DNA of 6,638 nt from Verrucomicrobiota bacterium (GTDB taxonomy: Bacteria; Verrucomicrobiota; Verrucomicrobiia; Limisphaerales; UBA1096), in the NCBI GenBank assembly GCA_015658765.1, contig DQOE01000333.1, forward strand, positions 1 through 6,638, written 5' to 3'. Each line of letters opens with the position of its first letter. The first letter of the stretch is position 1. Under the pieces are notes generated by a model. That model was not told where the DNA came from. It saw only the letters and a program-made list of their open reading frames with translations, and did not search any database. Position numbers and translations under genes: made by a program. Below, piece after piece: positions 1 through 5,688 of this stretch.

Positions 1-1647
1 TACACGAAGGCCGCCGACGTGGGCGCGGATCTCGTGGGCAAGGTGGAAGCGGGCATCCCGGAGGATCATCCGCTCAACCCCGCCACCATCGCCGATAACG
101 TGGGCGACAACGTCGGCGACGTCGCCGGCATGGGCGCGGACCTGTTCGAAAGCTACGTGGGCTCGATGATCAGCGCCATGGTGCTCGGTGCGGTGCTGAT
201 GGGGTTGCCGGAATTTGAGAAGTTTGCAGGCGGCATCGGCACGATTGGCGTGGTCATGCTGCCCTTGTGCCTCGCGGCCATCGGCATTGTGGCCTCGATG
301 ATTGGCATGATGTTCGTATCCGTGGAAGAAGGCGGTGACCCCAAGGCCGGCCTTACTCGCGGCGAATTAACCGCAGCAGTCATCATGCTCGCGGGTGGCT
401 ATTTTCTCATCACCAACCTGCTGCCCGCCGAGTGGGTGAAGGGCGATGCAACCTACACCGCCATGGGAGTTTTCTATGCCAGTTTGATTGGCCTCCTCTG
501 CGGGCTGGGCATTGGATTTGTCACCGAATATTACACCGGCTTCAACAAGAAACCGGTGTTGGAAATTTCCAAGCAATCAGCCAAGGGCGGCGCCGCCACC
601 AACATCATTGCCGGCCTCGGCGTGGGCATGCGCTCGACGATGTTGCCAATCCTGTTTCTCGCGGCGGCCATCCTCGGCGCGCATCACTTTGCCGGCCTGT
701 ACGGCATCGCGATTGCCGCAGTGGGTATGCTGGCCAACACCGGCATCCAACTGGCCGTGGACGCCTACGGCCCCGTGGCCGACAACGCCGGCGGCATCGC
801 CCAAATGAGCGAGCTGCCCGAGGAAGTGCGCGCTCGCACCGACAGCCTCGACGCCGTGGGCAACACCACCGCCGCCATCGGCAAAGGCTTCGCGATTGGT
901 TCCGCCGCACTGACAGCCCTCGCGCTGTTCGCCGCCTATATGGGCGTGGCGGGTATTACAACCATTGATATTGCCAGCCCCAACGTGATGGCCTGTCTGT
1001 TCGTGGGCGCGATGCTGCCCTTTCTGTTCTCGGCCATGGCCATCGATGCCGTGGGCCGAGCTGCGGGAGACATGATTATTGAAGTGCAGCGGCAGTTCAG
1101 GGACATCCCCGAGTTGAAGGCCGCGCTCGCCAAGATGAAGGAACACGGCGACAAGCCGGTGGACGAATGGCCCGAGGAGGACCGCAAGATTTACGAGGCC
1201 GCCGATGGCAAGGCGGAGTACGCCAACTGCGTTTCCATCTCCACCGCGGCAGCCATCCGCGAGATGGTCAAGCCCGGCTTGCTGGCCGTGCTCACGCCAG
1301 TGGTGGTTGGGTTCGGTTTCAAATGGGCCATGGGCGGTGACGGCCATGAGGCCGCCAAAGCTCTCGGCGGCTTGCTCGCGGGCGTGACCGTCAGCGGCGT
1401 GTTGCTCGCACTGTTCCAAGCCAACGCCGGTGGCGCTTGGGATAACGCCAAGAAAATGTTCGAGGAAGGCAAAGGCGTGGAGGTGGACGGCGTTTACCAC
1501 ACCAAAGGCAGCGACGCCCACAAAGCCGGCGTCGTCGGCGATACCGTGGGAGATCCTCTCAAGGACACCTCCGGCCCGTCGCTGAACATCCTGCTGAAAC
1601 TCATGACCGTCATCGCACTGGTGATCGCGCCATTGCTGATTCAATAA
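1..1647 (+). CDS. hppA: Membrane-bound (ion-translocating) pyrophosphatase, K+-dependent type, 5' end outside window
   Basis: An integral membrane enzyme that hydrolyses inorganic pyrophosphate and pumps H+ and/or Na+ across the cytoplasmic membrane. The frame is open from base 1, so the first in-frame GTG at 19 is internal. There are 548 residues here against roughly 670-720 for the family, so the N-terminal helices are missing. In window numbering, residues 6-16 are the family signature [11 protein letters not shown], followed by the acidic DNVGDNVGD substrate-binding stretch (about 33-41). Many hydrophobic helices follow, and the C-terminal acidic motif [15 protein letters not shown] precedes the last helix. 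[10 protein letters not shown] (287-296) has Ala and Gly where K+-independent enzymes have Lys and Thr, which predicts K+ dependence. Glu50 in FESYVGS sits at the gate position used by bacterial Na+ and Na+/H+ pumps, but the pumped ion cannot be settled from this fragment. The gene ends 33 bp before the Sua5 gene with no visible terminator, so read-through is likely. Confidence 0.97.
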   Translation, partial: YTKAADVGADLVGKVEAGIPEDHPLNPATIADNVGDNVGDVAGMGADLFESYVGSMISAMVLGAVLMGLPEFEKFAGGIGTIGVVMLPLCLAAIGIVASMIGMMFVSVEEGGDPKAGLTRGELTAAVIMLAGGYFLITNLLPAEWVKGDATYTAMGVFYASLIGLLCGLGIGFVTEYYTGFNKKPVLEISKQSAKGGAATNIIAGLGVGMRSTMLPILFLAAAILGAHHFAGLYGIAIAAVGMLANTGIQLAVDAYGPVADNAGGIAQMSELPEEVRARTDSLDAVGNTTAAIGKGFAIGSAALTALALFAAYMGVAGITTIDIASPNVMACLFVGAMLPFLFSAMAIDAVGRAAGDMIIEVQRQFRDIPELKAALAKMKEHGDKPVDEWPEEDRKIYEAADGKAEYANCVSISTAAAIREMVKPGLLAVLTPVVVGFGFKWAMGGDGHEAAKALGGLLAGVTVSGVLLALFQANAGGAWDNAKKMFEEGKGVEVDGVYHTKGSDAHKAGVVGDTVGDPLKDTSGPSLNILLKLMTVIALVIAPLLIQ

Positions 1648-1680
1648 AGGACGCGCTCGCCCGCTCGCCCTGGCCAAGCC

Positions 1681-2682
1681 GTGACTGAAGCAAGCGAACA
1701 CGCATTCAGCACAGAAGTGCAACCGGCGGACGATCCCGGCGCGCTTGGCCAAGCGGTCGAGTTACTGGGCCAGGGGCAACTCGTCGCGCTGCCGACCGAG
1801 ACCGTTTACGGCTTGGCCGCCGATGCCCGCTCGCCCGGAGCCGTCGCCCGCATCTTCGAGGCCAAGGGCCGACCCGCCGGCAACCCGCTCATCGTCCACA
1901 TCGATTCCGTCGAGATGGCCGATGGCTGCGTCGCCGCCTGGCCAAGCGTCGCCGCTCAACTGGCCGGGGCATTCTGGCCGGGCCCGTTGTCGCTCGTGCT
2001 GCCCAAGGCCGACTCGATCCCGGACATCGTCACCGCCGGTGGCAAGACCGTCGCCGTTCGCTGCCCCGCGCATCCGGTATTCAGCGCCGTGCTGGCCAAG
2101 TGCGGCTTCCCGCTCGCGGCACCCAGCGCGAACCGCTCGAACCGCGTGTCACCGACCCGGGCGGAGCACGTCGTCGATCAACTCGGTGGCCGCATCCCGT
2201 TGGTGCTCGACGGCGGCGCGTGCGACCTCGGCATCGAGTCCACCGTGCTCGACCTCACCGGCGACACGCCGACCCTCCTGCGCCCGGGGATGATCTCGCT
2301 TGGCCAACTGCAAGCCGTCCTCGGCCCGGTGGCAACGGCCAAGCCGCCCGCCGCCGCCGAGCCGTTGAAAAGCCCCGGCCAGCTTCAGCAGCACTATTCG
2401 CCGAGAGCAAAGCTGATATTAGTGGAGGGCGAGTTGGACGCGGCGCTCGGCCAAGCGGACGTAGCGGCCCACGTCATCGCCCGCACAGCAGTGCCCGCCG
2501 CTTGGCCAAGCGAGCGTTGGCATCGCTTGCCGGACGCCGCCGCCGGCTTCGCGAGGGAACTTTACGACACGCTGCACCGCTGCGACCGACTCGGCGCGGA
2601 AACCATTCTGGTGCAGCCACTTCCTGATGGAGACGAATGGGCCGCACTCCGGAACCGCCTGAACCGCGCCGCCGGGGCTTAA
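1681..2682 (+). CDS. sua5: L-threonylcarbamoyladenylate synthase, Sua5/TsaC family (two-domain)
   Basis: Makes threonylcarbamoyl-AMP from threonine, bicarbonate and ATP, the first step of t6A37 modification of ANN-decoding tRNAs in the cytoplasm. The 333-residue protein has the YrdC/TsaC fold at about 22-215, with LPTETVYGLAADA (37-49), KGRPAGNPL (62-70), WPGPLSLVLP (99-108), APSANRSNRVSPT (147-159), GIESTVLDL (184-192) and LLRPGMI (199-205). The linker SPGQLQQHYSP (231-241) and a roughly 90-residue C-terminal domain mark the long Sua5 form rather than short TsaC. The start is GTG at 1681, since no other plausible in-frame start precedes the YrdC motifs; no Shine-Dalgarno site is visible. It lies 33 bp after hppA on the same strand and may be co-transcribed with it. 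The gene is studded with copies and near-copies of the palindrome CTTGGCCAAG, which add the peptides ALGQA (21-25, 255-259) and AWPS (86-89, 274-277). The cysteine-poor, Ala/Pro-rich stretch 215-230 is probably a flexible linker. Confidence 0.95.
   Translation: MTEASEHAFSTEVQPADDPGALGQAVELLGQGQLVALPTETVYGLAADARSPGAVARIFEAKGRPAGNPLIVHIDSVEMADGCVAAWPSVAAQLAGAFWPGPLSLVLPKADSIPDIVTAGGKTVAVRCPAHPVFSAVLAKCGFPLAAPSANRSNRVSPTRAEHVVDQLGGRIPLVLDGGACDLGIESTVLDLTGDTPTLLRPGMISLGQLQAVLGPVATAKPPAAAEPLKSPGQLQQHYSPRAKLILVEGELDAALGQADVAAHVIARTAVPAAWPSERWHRLPDAAAGFARELYDTLHRCDRLGAETILVQPLPDGDEWAALRNRLNRAAGA
1742..1755. repeat. Palindromic repeat CGCTTGGCCAAGCG, copy 1
   Basis: A perfect 14-bp palindrome inside the 5' part of the Sua5 gene. 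It is read there as codons for A-L-G-Q-A, with the core CTTGGCCAAG in codon phase 1 (CTT GGC CAA G). It belongs to a family of four perfect cores in this window. Confidence 0.8.
2499..2512. repeat. Palindromic repeat CGCTTGGCCAAGCG, copy 2
   Basis: A perfect 14-bp palindrome inside the 3' part of the Sua5 gene, read as A-W-P-S (GCT TGG CCA AGC), a different codon phase from copy 1. A one-mismatch copy, CGCTCGGCCAAGCG, lies nearby at 2444-2457, and other partial copies occur at 1937-1948 and 2297-2308 in the same gene. Confidence 0.8.
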
Positions 2683-2695
2683 GGTGTTAGGGGGC

Positions 2696-2728
2696 AAAAA
2701 ATACGGGCGCCCCTACCGGGACGCCCGT
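2696..2728 (-). terminator. Intrinsic terminator reading leftwards (downstream of the FmdB gene)
   Basis: ACGGGCG (2703-2709) pairs with CGCCCGT (2722-2728). Inside lies a further CCC/GGG pairing (2711-2713 with 2718-2720) around a TACC loop, with one C-A mismatch between the two stems. On the minus strand the hairpin runs directly into A plus six T (2701-2696), the classic terminator layout. On the plus strand it is followed by CAACCCAAAC with no T run, so it should not stop sua5 transcripts well. It lies about 150 bases past the FmdB stop codon. Confidence 0.8.
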
Positions 2729-2756
2729 CAACCCAAACAACCAAACCAACCTCCTT

Positions 2757-2773
2757 TGGCCGAAAAACGGCCA
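2757..2773. other. Small inverted repeat with A5/T5 loop in the convergent intergenic gap
   Basis: TGGCCG (2757-2762), a loop of five A, then CGGCCA (2768-2773) forms a perfect 6-bp stem. It sits in the 199-bp non-coding gap between the sua5 stop and the FmdB stop. It has no T run after it on either strand, so a terminator role is doubtful. Apart from this and the terminator at 2696-2728 I see nothing convincing in the gap. On the minus strand AGGAGG follows at 2755-2750, but no credible gene starts there. Confidence 0.4.
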
Positions 2774-2881
2774 TCTAAGGTCACAACGAAAAACCACGTT
2801 GCGGATGTCCACAAGCGCGAACATCGGGGGTTCAGACGCCCAATTCGGACGATCTGTTCATTTTTAAAAAAAGTATCCCCG

Positions 2882-3136
2882 TTACTGCCGTTCGTATTCG
2901 CCTTTGCCCAGTTTTTTATAAACGGTGAAGCCGGCCTTTTTTGCGTCGGTGATCGAGAGCGGCTTGAGGTGGGTGGGGGTGCTGAAGCCGGAGATGATTT
3001 TTCGTACCGGCCGTTTGCAGGCCGGACATTTTTCGAGCGGCTTGGCCGAGACGGGGCGGCGCAGCGTGAAGCCGGGGCCGCCGCATGGTCTGCAGTCACC
3101 CTTATCGTCGCACAGTTCGTATTCGTAAATCGGCAT
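2882..3136 (-). CDS. FmdB-family zinc-ribbon protein
   Basis: A short, 84-residue protein that starts with MPIYEYE, the hallmark of the FmdB/CxxC zinc-ribbon family; homologues also share the CP.C..PV.K.IS knuckle seen here at residues 37-48. The cysteines are C9, C15, C18, C37 and C40; two CxxC pairs (C15/C18 and C37/C40) would bind one zinc. The first pair lies on an insertion (DDKGDCRPCGGPG) instead of directly after MPIYEYxC as in the common form. The family is named after a putative regulator of formamidase expression, but its real function is unknown for most members. The C-terminal tail (49-84) is basic and may be disordered. The gene is transcribed divergently from the NYN-domain gene, 73 bp apart, and ends in a long 3' region with the leftward terminator at 2696-2728. 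ATG at 3136 is fixed by the conserved MPIYEY start. Confidence 0.88.
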   Translation of the reverse strand: MPIYEYELCDDKGDCRPCGGPGFTLRRPVSAKPLEKCPACKRPVRKIISGFSTPTHLKPLSITDAKKAGFTVYKKLGKGEYERQ

Positions 3137-3209
3137 CGCACCCGCTGCGGCACGCTACCACCAAACCAAGCGCTTGGCCAAGCGCGGGCGAGACCGTAGC
3201 GTCTGGCGC
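3137..3209. promoter_or_regulatory. Divergent promoter region between FmdB and NYN genes, centred on the palindrome
   Basis: The 73-bp gap is the only room for both promoters. On the plus strand TTGGCC (3174-3179), inside the palindrome, is 17 bp from TAGCGT (3197-3202), and ATG follows 7 bases later. On the minus strand TTGGCC (plus positions 3181-3176) is 18 bp from TAGCGT (plus positions 3157-3152). Both boxes match the sigma70 consensus only weakly, so this is an inference from symmetry and position. Confidence 0.35.
3170..3185. repeat. Palindromic repeat GCGCTTGGCCAAGCGC, copy 3 (intergenic, longest)
   Basis: A perfect 16-bp palindrome, the longest copy in the window and the only one outside a gene. 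It sits between the divergent starts of the FmdB and NYN genes. An operator or DNA-mark role is possible but not shown. Confidence 0.8.
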
Positions 3210-3683
3210 ATGGGGATCGTTCGAATTTTGGTGGATGGGTACAGCCTGCTGCATCACTGGGAGGAGTTGGCACCGGCCAAGCCGCGCCACTCGTTCCATG
3301 CGCGAGACGCACTGGTGGCGGCGCTGACGCAGTATCAGGATTCGTCCGGCACGCCGCTCACGGTGATTTTTGACGGCGGCGGCGCACCGCCCGACACGCC
3401 GAAAAACGAGACGGCCAAGGGCGGCATCGAGGTGCTTTTTTCCAAAAAAGGCCAGACGGCAGACCAGATCATCGAGCGGGTGGCACACCTGATGAAACCG
3501 TACGGTGAGGTGATGGCGGTGACCAACGACTTCGCCGAGCGCGAGACGGTGATCAGCCTCGGCAGCGTGGCGTGCAGTTGCGAAAATTTCATTCAAATGA
3601 TGGACGACACCCTCGGGGACATCCAGGGCGACATGGCCGCGCACAACAAGCGCGAGCGCAAGGGATTCAAGCGCGGTGGTTGA
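3210..3683 (+). CDS. YacP-like NYN-domain protein, putative ribonuclease
   Basis: A 157-residue protein with the NYN (PIN-like) fold of the YacP family, whose Bacillus member Rae1 cleaves mRNA on the ribosome. Visible motifs are RILVDGYSLLH (5-15) with acidic D9, VIFDGGG in the middle strand with a second Asp, KKGQTADQIIERV with a conserved acidic patch, and VTNDFAERE with a late Asp. These fit the metal-binding acidic cluster of PIN-like nucleases. The usual DGYN reads DGYS here. The C-terminus is basic (HNKRERKGFKRGG) and may touch RNA. I chose ATG at 3210 because MGIVRILVDGYS matches the family start; a TTG at 3174 would add 12 residues translated from the palindrome and is unlikely. No Shine-Dalgarno is visible. 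Fumarase alpha starts 45 bp downstream but has its own promoter. The nuclease role is inferred from the family. Confidence 0.85.
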   Translation: MGIVRILVDGYSLLHHWEELAPAKPRHSFHARDALVAALTQYQDSSGTPLTVIFDGGGAPPDTPKNETAKGGIEVLFSKKGQTADQIIERVAHLMKPYGEVMAVTNDFAERETVISLGSVACSCENFIQMMDDTLGDIQGDMAAHNKRERKGFKRGG

Positions 3684-3690
3684 GCGTTCA

Positions 3691-3719
3691 TTGACACGGG
3701 AAGCCCCAATGCCTATGCT
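3691..3719 (+). promoter_or_regulatory. Sigma70-like promoter of the fumarase alpha gene
   Basis: A perfect -35 box TTGACA (3691-3696), a 17-bp spacer and TATGCT (3714-3719, four of six consensus bases). Transcription would start near 3726, about three bases before the ATG at 3729, so the message would be leaderless or nearly so. No Shine-Dalgarno sequence is present between the -10 box and the start codon, which fits this. Confidence 0.75.
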
Positions 3720-3728
3720 GTCCGCGTA

Positions 3729-4607
3729 ATGAGCAGGCTCAGGGAGTCATTGATTGAATTGATCCGTCGCACCTCGGCGGAGATCCCCGACGACGTGCAG
3801 ACGGCGATTCTGCGCGGGCTGGAACAGGAGAAGGAGGGCACCATCGCCAAGTCGGCGATGGAGATCATCGAGCGCAACATCGGCTTGGCCAAGAGCAAGT
3901 CGCAGCCGATCTGCCAGGACACCGGCAGCATTTTGTTTTACGTCGACTGCCCGGTTGGAATGAATCAGGTCGAGTTCGCGCAGGAGTCCCGCGAAGCGGT
4001 GAAAGAGGCAACCAAGCTTGGTTATCTGAGGCAAAATTCGGTGGACTCGGTCACCGGAAAAAATGACGGCACCAACCTTGGCCCCGGATCGCCAAACCTG
4101 CATTTTCACCAACACACATCGGACGACATCTCGGTGCGGCTCGTGCTCAAGGGCGGTGGTTGCGAGAACGTCGGCGCGCAATTCTCGCTGCCCAACACCA
4201 CGCTAGAGGCCAACCGCGACCTTGACGGCTGCCGCAAGGTGATCCTCGAGGCGGTGCATCAGGCGCAGGGCAAGGGCTGCGGCCCGGGCGTTCTCGGCGT
4301 GTGCATCGGCGGCGACCGGGCGTCCGGCTACGAGTTCTCCAAGCGCGAATTTCTCCGAGACCTCGACGATCGCAATCCCGACCCGAAGCTGGACGAACTT
4401 GAGCAGGACATCCTCAAGACTGCCAATGAGCTGGGCATCGGCCCGATGGGGTTCGGCGGCAAAACGACACTGCTCGGCGTGAAGATCGGCGCGGCCAACC
4501 GCGTGCCGGCGTCGTATTTCGTGAGTGTCAGCTACATGTGCTGGGCCTTTCGCCGCCACGGCGCGACGCTGGCCAACGACGGCGAAATCACCGGCTGGCT
4601 TTATTGA
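3729..4607 (+). CDS. Class I fumarate hydratase, alpha subunit (iron-sulfur, FumA N-terminal domain)
   Basis: The [4Fe-4S] subunit of a two-gene class I fumarase (or close relative such as L(+)-tartrate dehydratase) that interconverts fumarate and malate in the cytoplasm. The 292-residue length fits the TtdA/FumA-N family. PICQDTG (60-66) gives cluster ligand C62; KGGGCENVG (141-149) and GKGCGPGVLG (181-190) supply the likely other two, C145 and C184. NTTLEANRDLDG and GIGPMGFGGKTTLLGVKIG (236-254) are further family motifs. ATG at 3729 fits the N-terminus MSRLRESLIELI and the promoter just upstream. Its normal partner, the beta subunit, is not adjacent: it begins 487 bp downstream, after an antitoxin and a broken-looking toxin. 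A palindrome copy (3884-3893) is read as G-L-A-K at residues 52-55. Fumarase is favoured over tartrate dehydratase only because it is the commoner housekeeping role; the sequence alone does not exclude the other. Confidence 0.93.
   Translation: MSRLRESLIELIRRTSAEIPDDVQTAILRGLEQEKEGTIAKSAMEIIERNIGLAKSKSQPICQDTGSILFYVDCPVGMNQVEFAQESREAVKEATKLGYLRQNSVDSVTGKNDGTNLGPGSPNLHFHQHTSDDISVRLVLKGGGCENVGAQFSLPNTTLEANRDLDGCRKVILEAVHQAQGKGCGPGVLGVCIGGDRASGYEFSKREFLRDLDDRNPDPKLDELEQDILKTANELGIGPMGFGGKTTLLGVKIGAANRVPASYFVSVSYMCWAFRRHGATLANDGEITGWLY
3884..3893. repeat. Palindromic repeat CTTGGCCAAG, copy 4 (core only)
   Basis: A perfect 10-bp core inside the fumarase alpha gene, without the outer CG arms. It is read in the third possible codon phase (GGC TTG GCC AAG), just before the PICQDTG motif. 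Together with copies 1 and 2 this means all three phases are used. Confidence 0.7.
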
Positions 4608-4651
4608 TTTAGATTGGGCTGAAAATGAGTTTTAGTTGATTGATGAGGACG

Positions 4652-4831
4652 ATGGAACAAGTGAAAGAGGATTTCAAGGCGCTCCCAAAAAGCGAACAGT
4701 GGGGTTTGTTGGAAAAACTTCAGGACGAACTTGAGGATGAGTTGGAGCTGACCGAAGAATTCAAGTCGGAGATCAAGCAAGCCAAGCAGGATATCGCTGA
4801 AGGGCGTGGTCGATTGGTGAAACCGGAGTAA
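4652..4831 (+). CDS. Putative addiction-module antitoxin (small acidic helical protein)
   Basis: A 59-residue, highly charged, helix-prone protein that begins MEQVKEDFKALPKSEQWGLL and ends IKQAKQDIAEGRGRLVKPE. This fits the 'putative addiction module component' family, in which a hydrophobic L-P-x-x-E-x-x-x-L helix is followed by an acidic segment (DELEDELELTEE, 25-36) and a tail that binds a RelE/ParE-type toxin. In a working module it would neutralise the toxin and repress the operon. ATG at 4652 has a close GAGG at 4645-4648; ATG at 4643 or TTG at 4640 would add three or four residues. The stop TAA overlaps the next ATG (TAATG at 4829-4833), typical of a coupled toxin gene. It sits 44 bp after the fumarase alpha stop with no clear promoter of its own. 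Confidence 0.72.
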   Translation: MEQVKEDFKALPKSEQWGLLEKLQDELEDELELTEEFKSEIKQAKQDIAEGRGRLVKPE

Positions 4832-5098
4832 TGGCTGGTGCGGCGATCAGAGTTCATTCGCCTGTTTTGATCGTCGCTATGCAGCATTGCCTAAAAAATC
4901 AAACGCCGGCTGGAATCGGCGCTCCACGAGATGGGATTGACGTTGGAAGAGTTCCCTCATCATCGAATGAAAGGCAGTCGCGATTGCCGGTTGAGGGTTG
5001 GCGAATACAGGGTGATTTACCAGGGGGACATCGACGAAAACACAATCTTTTTACTGACGGTGGGACATCGCCGTGACATTTACCGTGACGTATCATGA
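4831..5098 (+). pseudogene. RelE/ParE-superfamily toxin, split by two opposite frameshifts
   Basis: Three pieces in two frames add up to one toxin of about 88 residues. Piece 1 (from about 4832, or a GTG start at 4838) reads WLVRRSEFIRLF, then hits TGA at 4868-4870. Skipping one T of the T4 run 4865-4868 continues as DRRYAALPKK. Adding one A to the A6 run 4893-4898 then gives IKRRLESALHEMGLTLEEF and continues through DCRLRVGEYRVIYQGD to TVGHRRDIYRDVS, ending at TGA 5096-5098. LRVGEYRVIY and the final GHRRDIY are typical of RelE-like mRNA interferases. The ATG at 4831, overlapping the antitoxin stop, opens a different frame (81 codons to 5076) that resembles nothing, so a third change near the start is possible. 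Either the toxin is inactivated, or the assembly has homopolymer errors, or (least likely) both shifts are programmed. The toxin stop overlaps the fumarase beta ATG. Confidence 0.75.
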
Positions 5099-5670
5099 TT
5101 AATCTTTCTTCTCCGATTTCAGAGGAGGCCATTCGCGAATTGAAGGTTGGCGATCAGGTCTTGATCTCCGGTGTGGTGTTCACCGGGCGCGATGCGGTGC
5201 ACAAGTATCTGCACGATGGCGGCGATTTGCCGAACGGCGTGAATCTCGACGGCGGCATCCTGTACCACTGCGGGCCGGTGGTGTTGAAGGACGACAACGG
5301 CGAGTGGAAGGTGACCGCCGCCGGGCCGACGACGTCGATCCGCGAGGAGCCGTACCAAGGCGACATCATAAAGCAGTTCGGCATTCGGGGTGTGATCGGC
5401 AAGGGCGGCATGGCCGACAAGACGCTCGCCGCCTGCAAGGAGCACGGAGCGGTGTATCTGCACGCCATCGGCGGTGCGGCGCAGGTGTTGGCCGAGTGCA
5501 TCATCAGGGTGCGCAACGTTTACATGTTCGAGGAGTTCGGCTCACCGGAGGCGATCTGGGAATTCGAGGTGCAGGACTTCCCCGCCGTGGTCACGATGGA
5601 TTCGCACGGCGAGTCACTGCACAAGGACATCTTCGCGCGCAGCGAAGATGCCTTGGCTCAACGGCGTTAA
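5095..5670 (+). CDS. Class I fumarate hydratase, beta subunit (FumA C-terminal domain)
   Basis: The second subunit of the class I fumarase, which completes the active site together with the [4Fe-4S] alpha subunit encoded at 3729-4607. The 191 residues cover the whole TtdB/FumA-C family length. Motifs are LKVGDQVLISGVVFTGRDAVHK (two overlapping family signatures, 16-37), GPTTSIR (77-83, substrate carboxylate binding in the family), GVIGKGGM (99-106), HAIGGAA (123-129) and the closing WEFEVQDFPAVVTMDSHG region (155-172). ATG at 5095 matches the usual start of the family. The start overlaps the toxin stop in ATGA (5095-5098), and no Shine-Dalgarno site is visible, so its translation may depend on ribosomes finishing the upstream frame. 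The gene ends 18 bp from the convergent LamG gene. Confidence 0.93.
   Translation: MINLSSPISEEAIRELKVGDQVLISGVVFTGRDAVHKYLHDGGDLPNGVNLDGGILYHCGPVVLKDDNGEWKVTAAGPTTSIREEPYQGDIIKQFGIRGVIGKGGMADKTLAACKEHGAVYLHAIGGAAQVLAECIIRVRNVYMFEEFGSPEAIWEFEVQDFPAVVTMDSHGESLHKDIFARSEDALAQRR
5628..5650. other. Perfect 9-bp stem-loop at the 3' end of fumarase beta
   Basis: CATCTTCGC (5628-5636), loop GCGCA, then GCGAAGATG (5642-5650). It lies inside the last 45 bases of the coding sequence, next to the convergent LamG stop. Neither strand has a T run after it, so it is not a standard terminator, though it could help stop or protect mRNA ends in this 18-bp convergent gap. Confidence 0.4.
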
Positions 5671-5688
5671 ACTGTCGTTCGTCCGCCT

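Noticed and set aside
577..1752. 391-codon open frame on the minus strand across hppA
   Set aside because: It lies wholly opposite the clearly conserved pyrophosphatase; its His/Gly-rich translation has no recognisable domain. It is a by-product of GC-rich codon use.
2687..2824. 45-codon minus-strand frame starting MFALVDIRNVV in the convergent gap
   Set aside because: It reads straight through the hairpin and T run of the terminator, has no ribosome site before its ATG, and resembles nothing. The internal AGGAGG is not followed by a good start.
3174..3209. TTG at 3174 as start of the NYN protein
   Set aside because: It would add 12 residues coded by the palindrome; the family begins at MGIVRILVDGYS (3210).
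2728..3312. 194-codon open frame on the minus strand over the FmdB and NYN region
   Set aside because: It overlaps both real genes in other frames and runs into the terminator; no family features.
4010..4023. Palindrome AACCAAGCTTGGTT inside fumarase alpha
   Set aside because: A perfect 14-bp palindrome, but a different sequence from the repeat family and found only once; treated as chance.
4831..5076. 81-codon frame starting at the ATG of the TAATG overlap
   Set aside because: The start looks right for a coupled gene, but the translation has no family likeness, while the other two frames of the same DNA hold clear RelE-toxin pieces.
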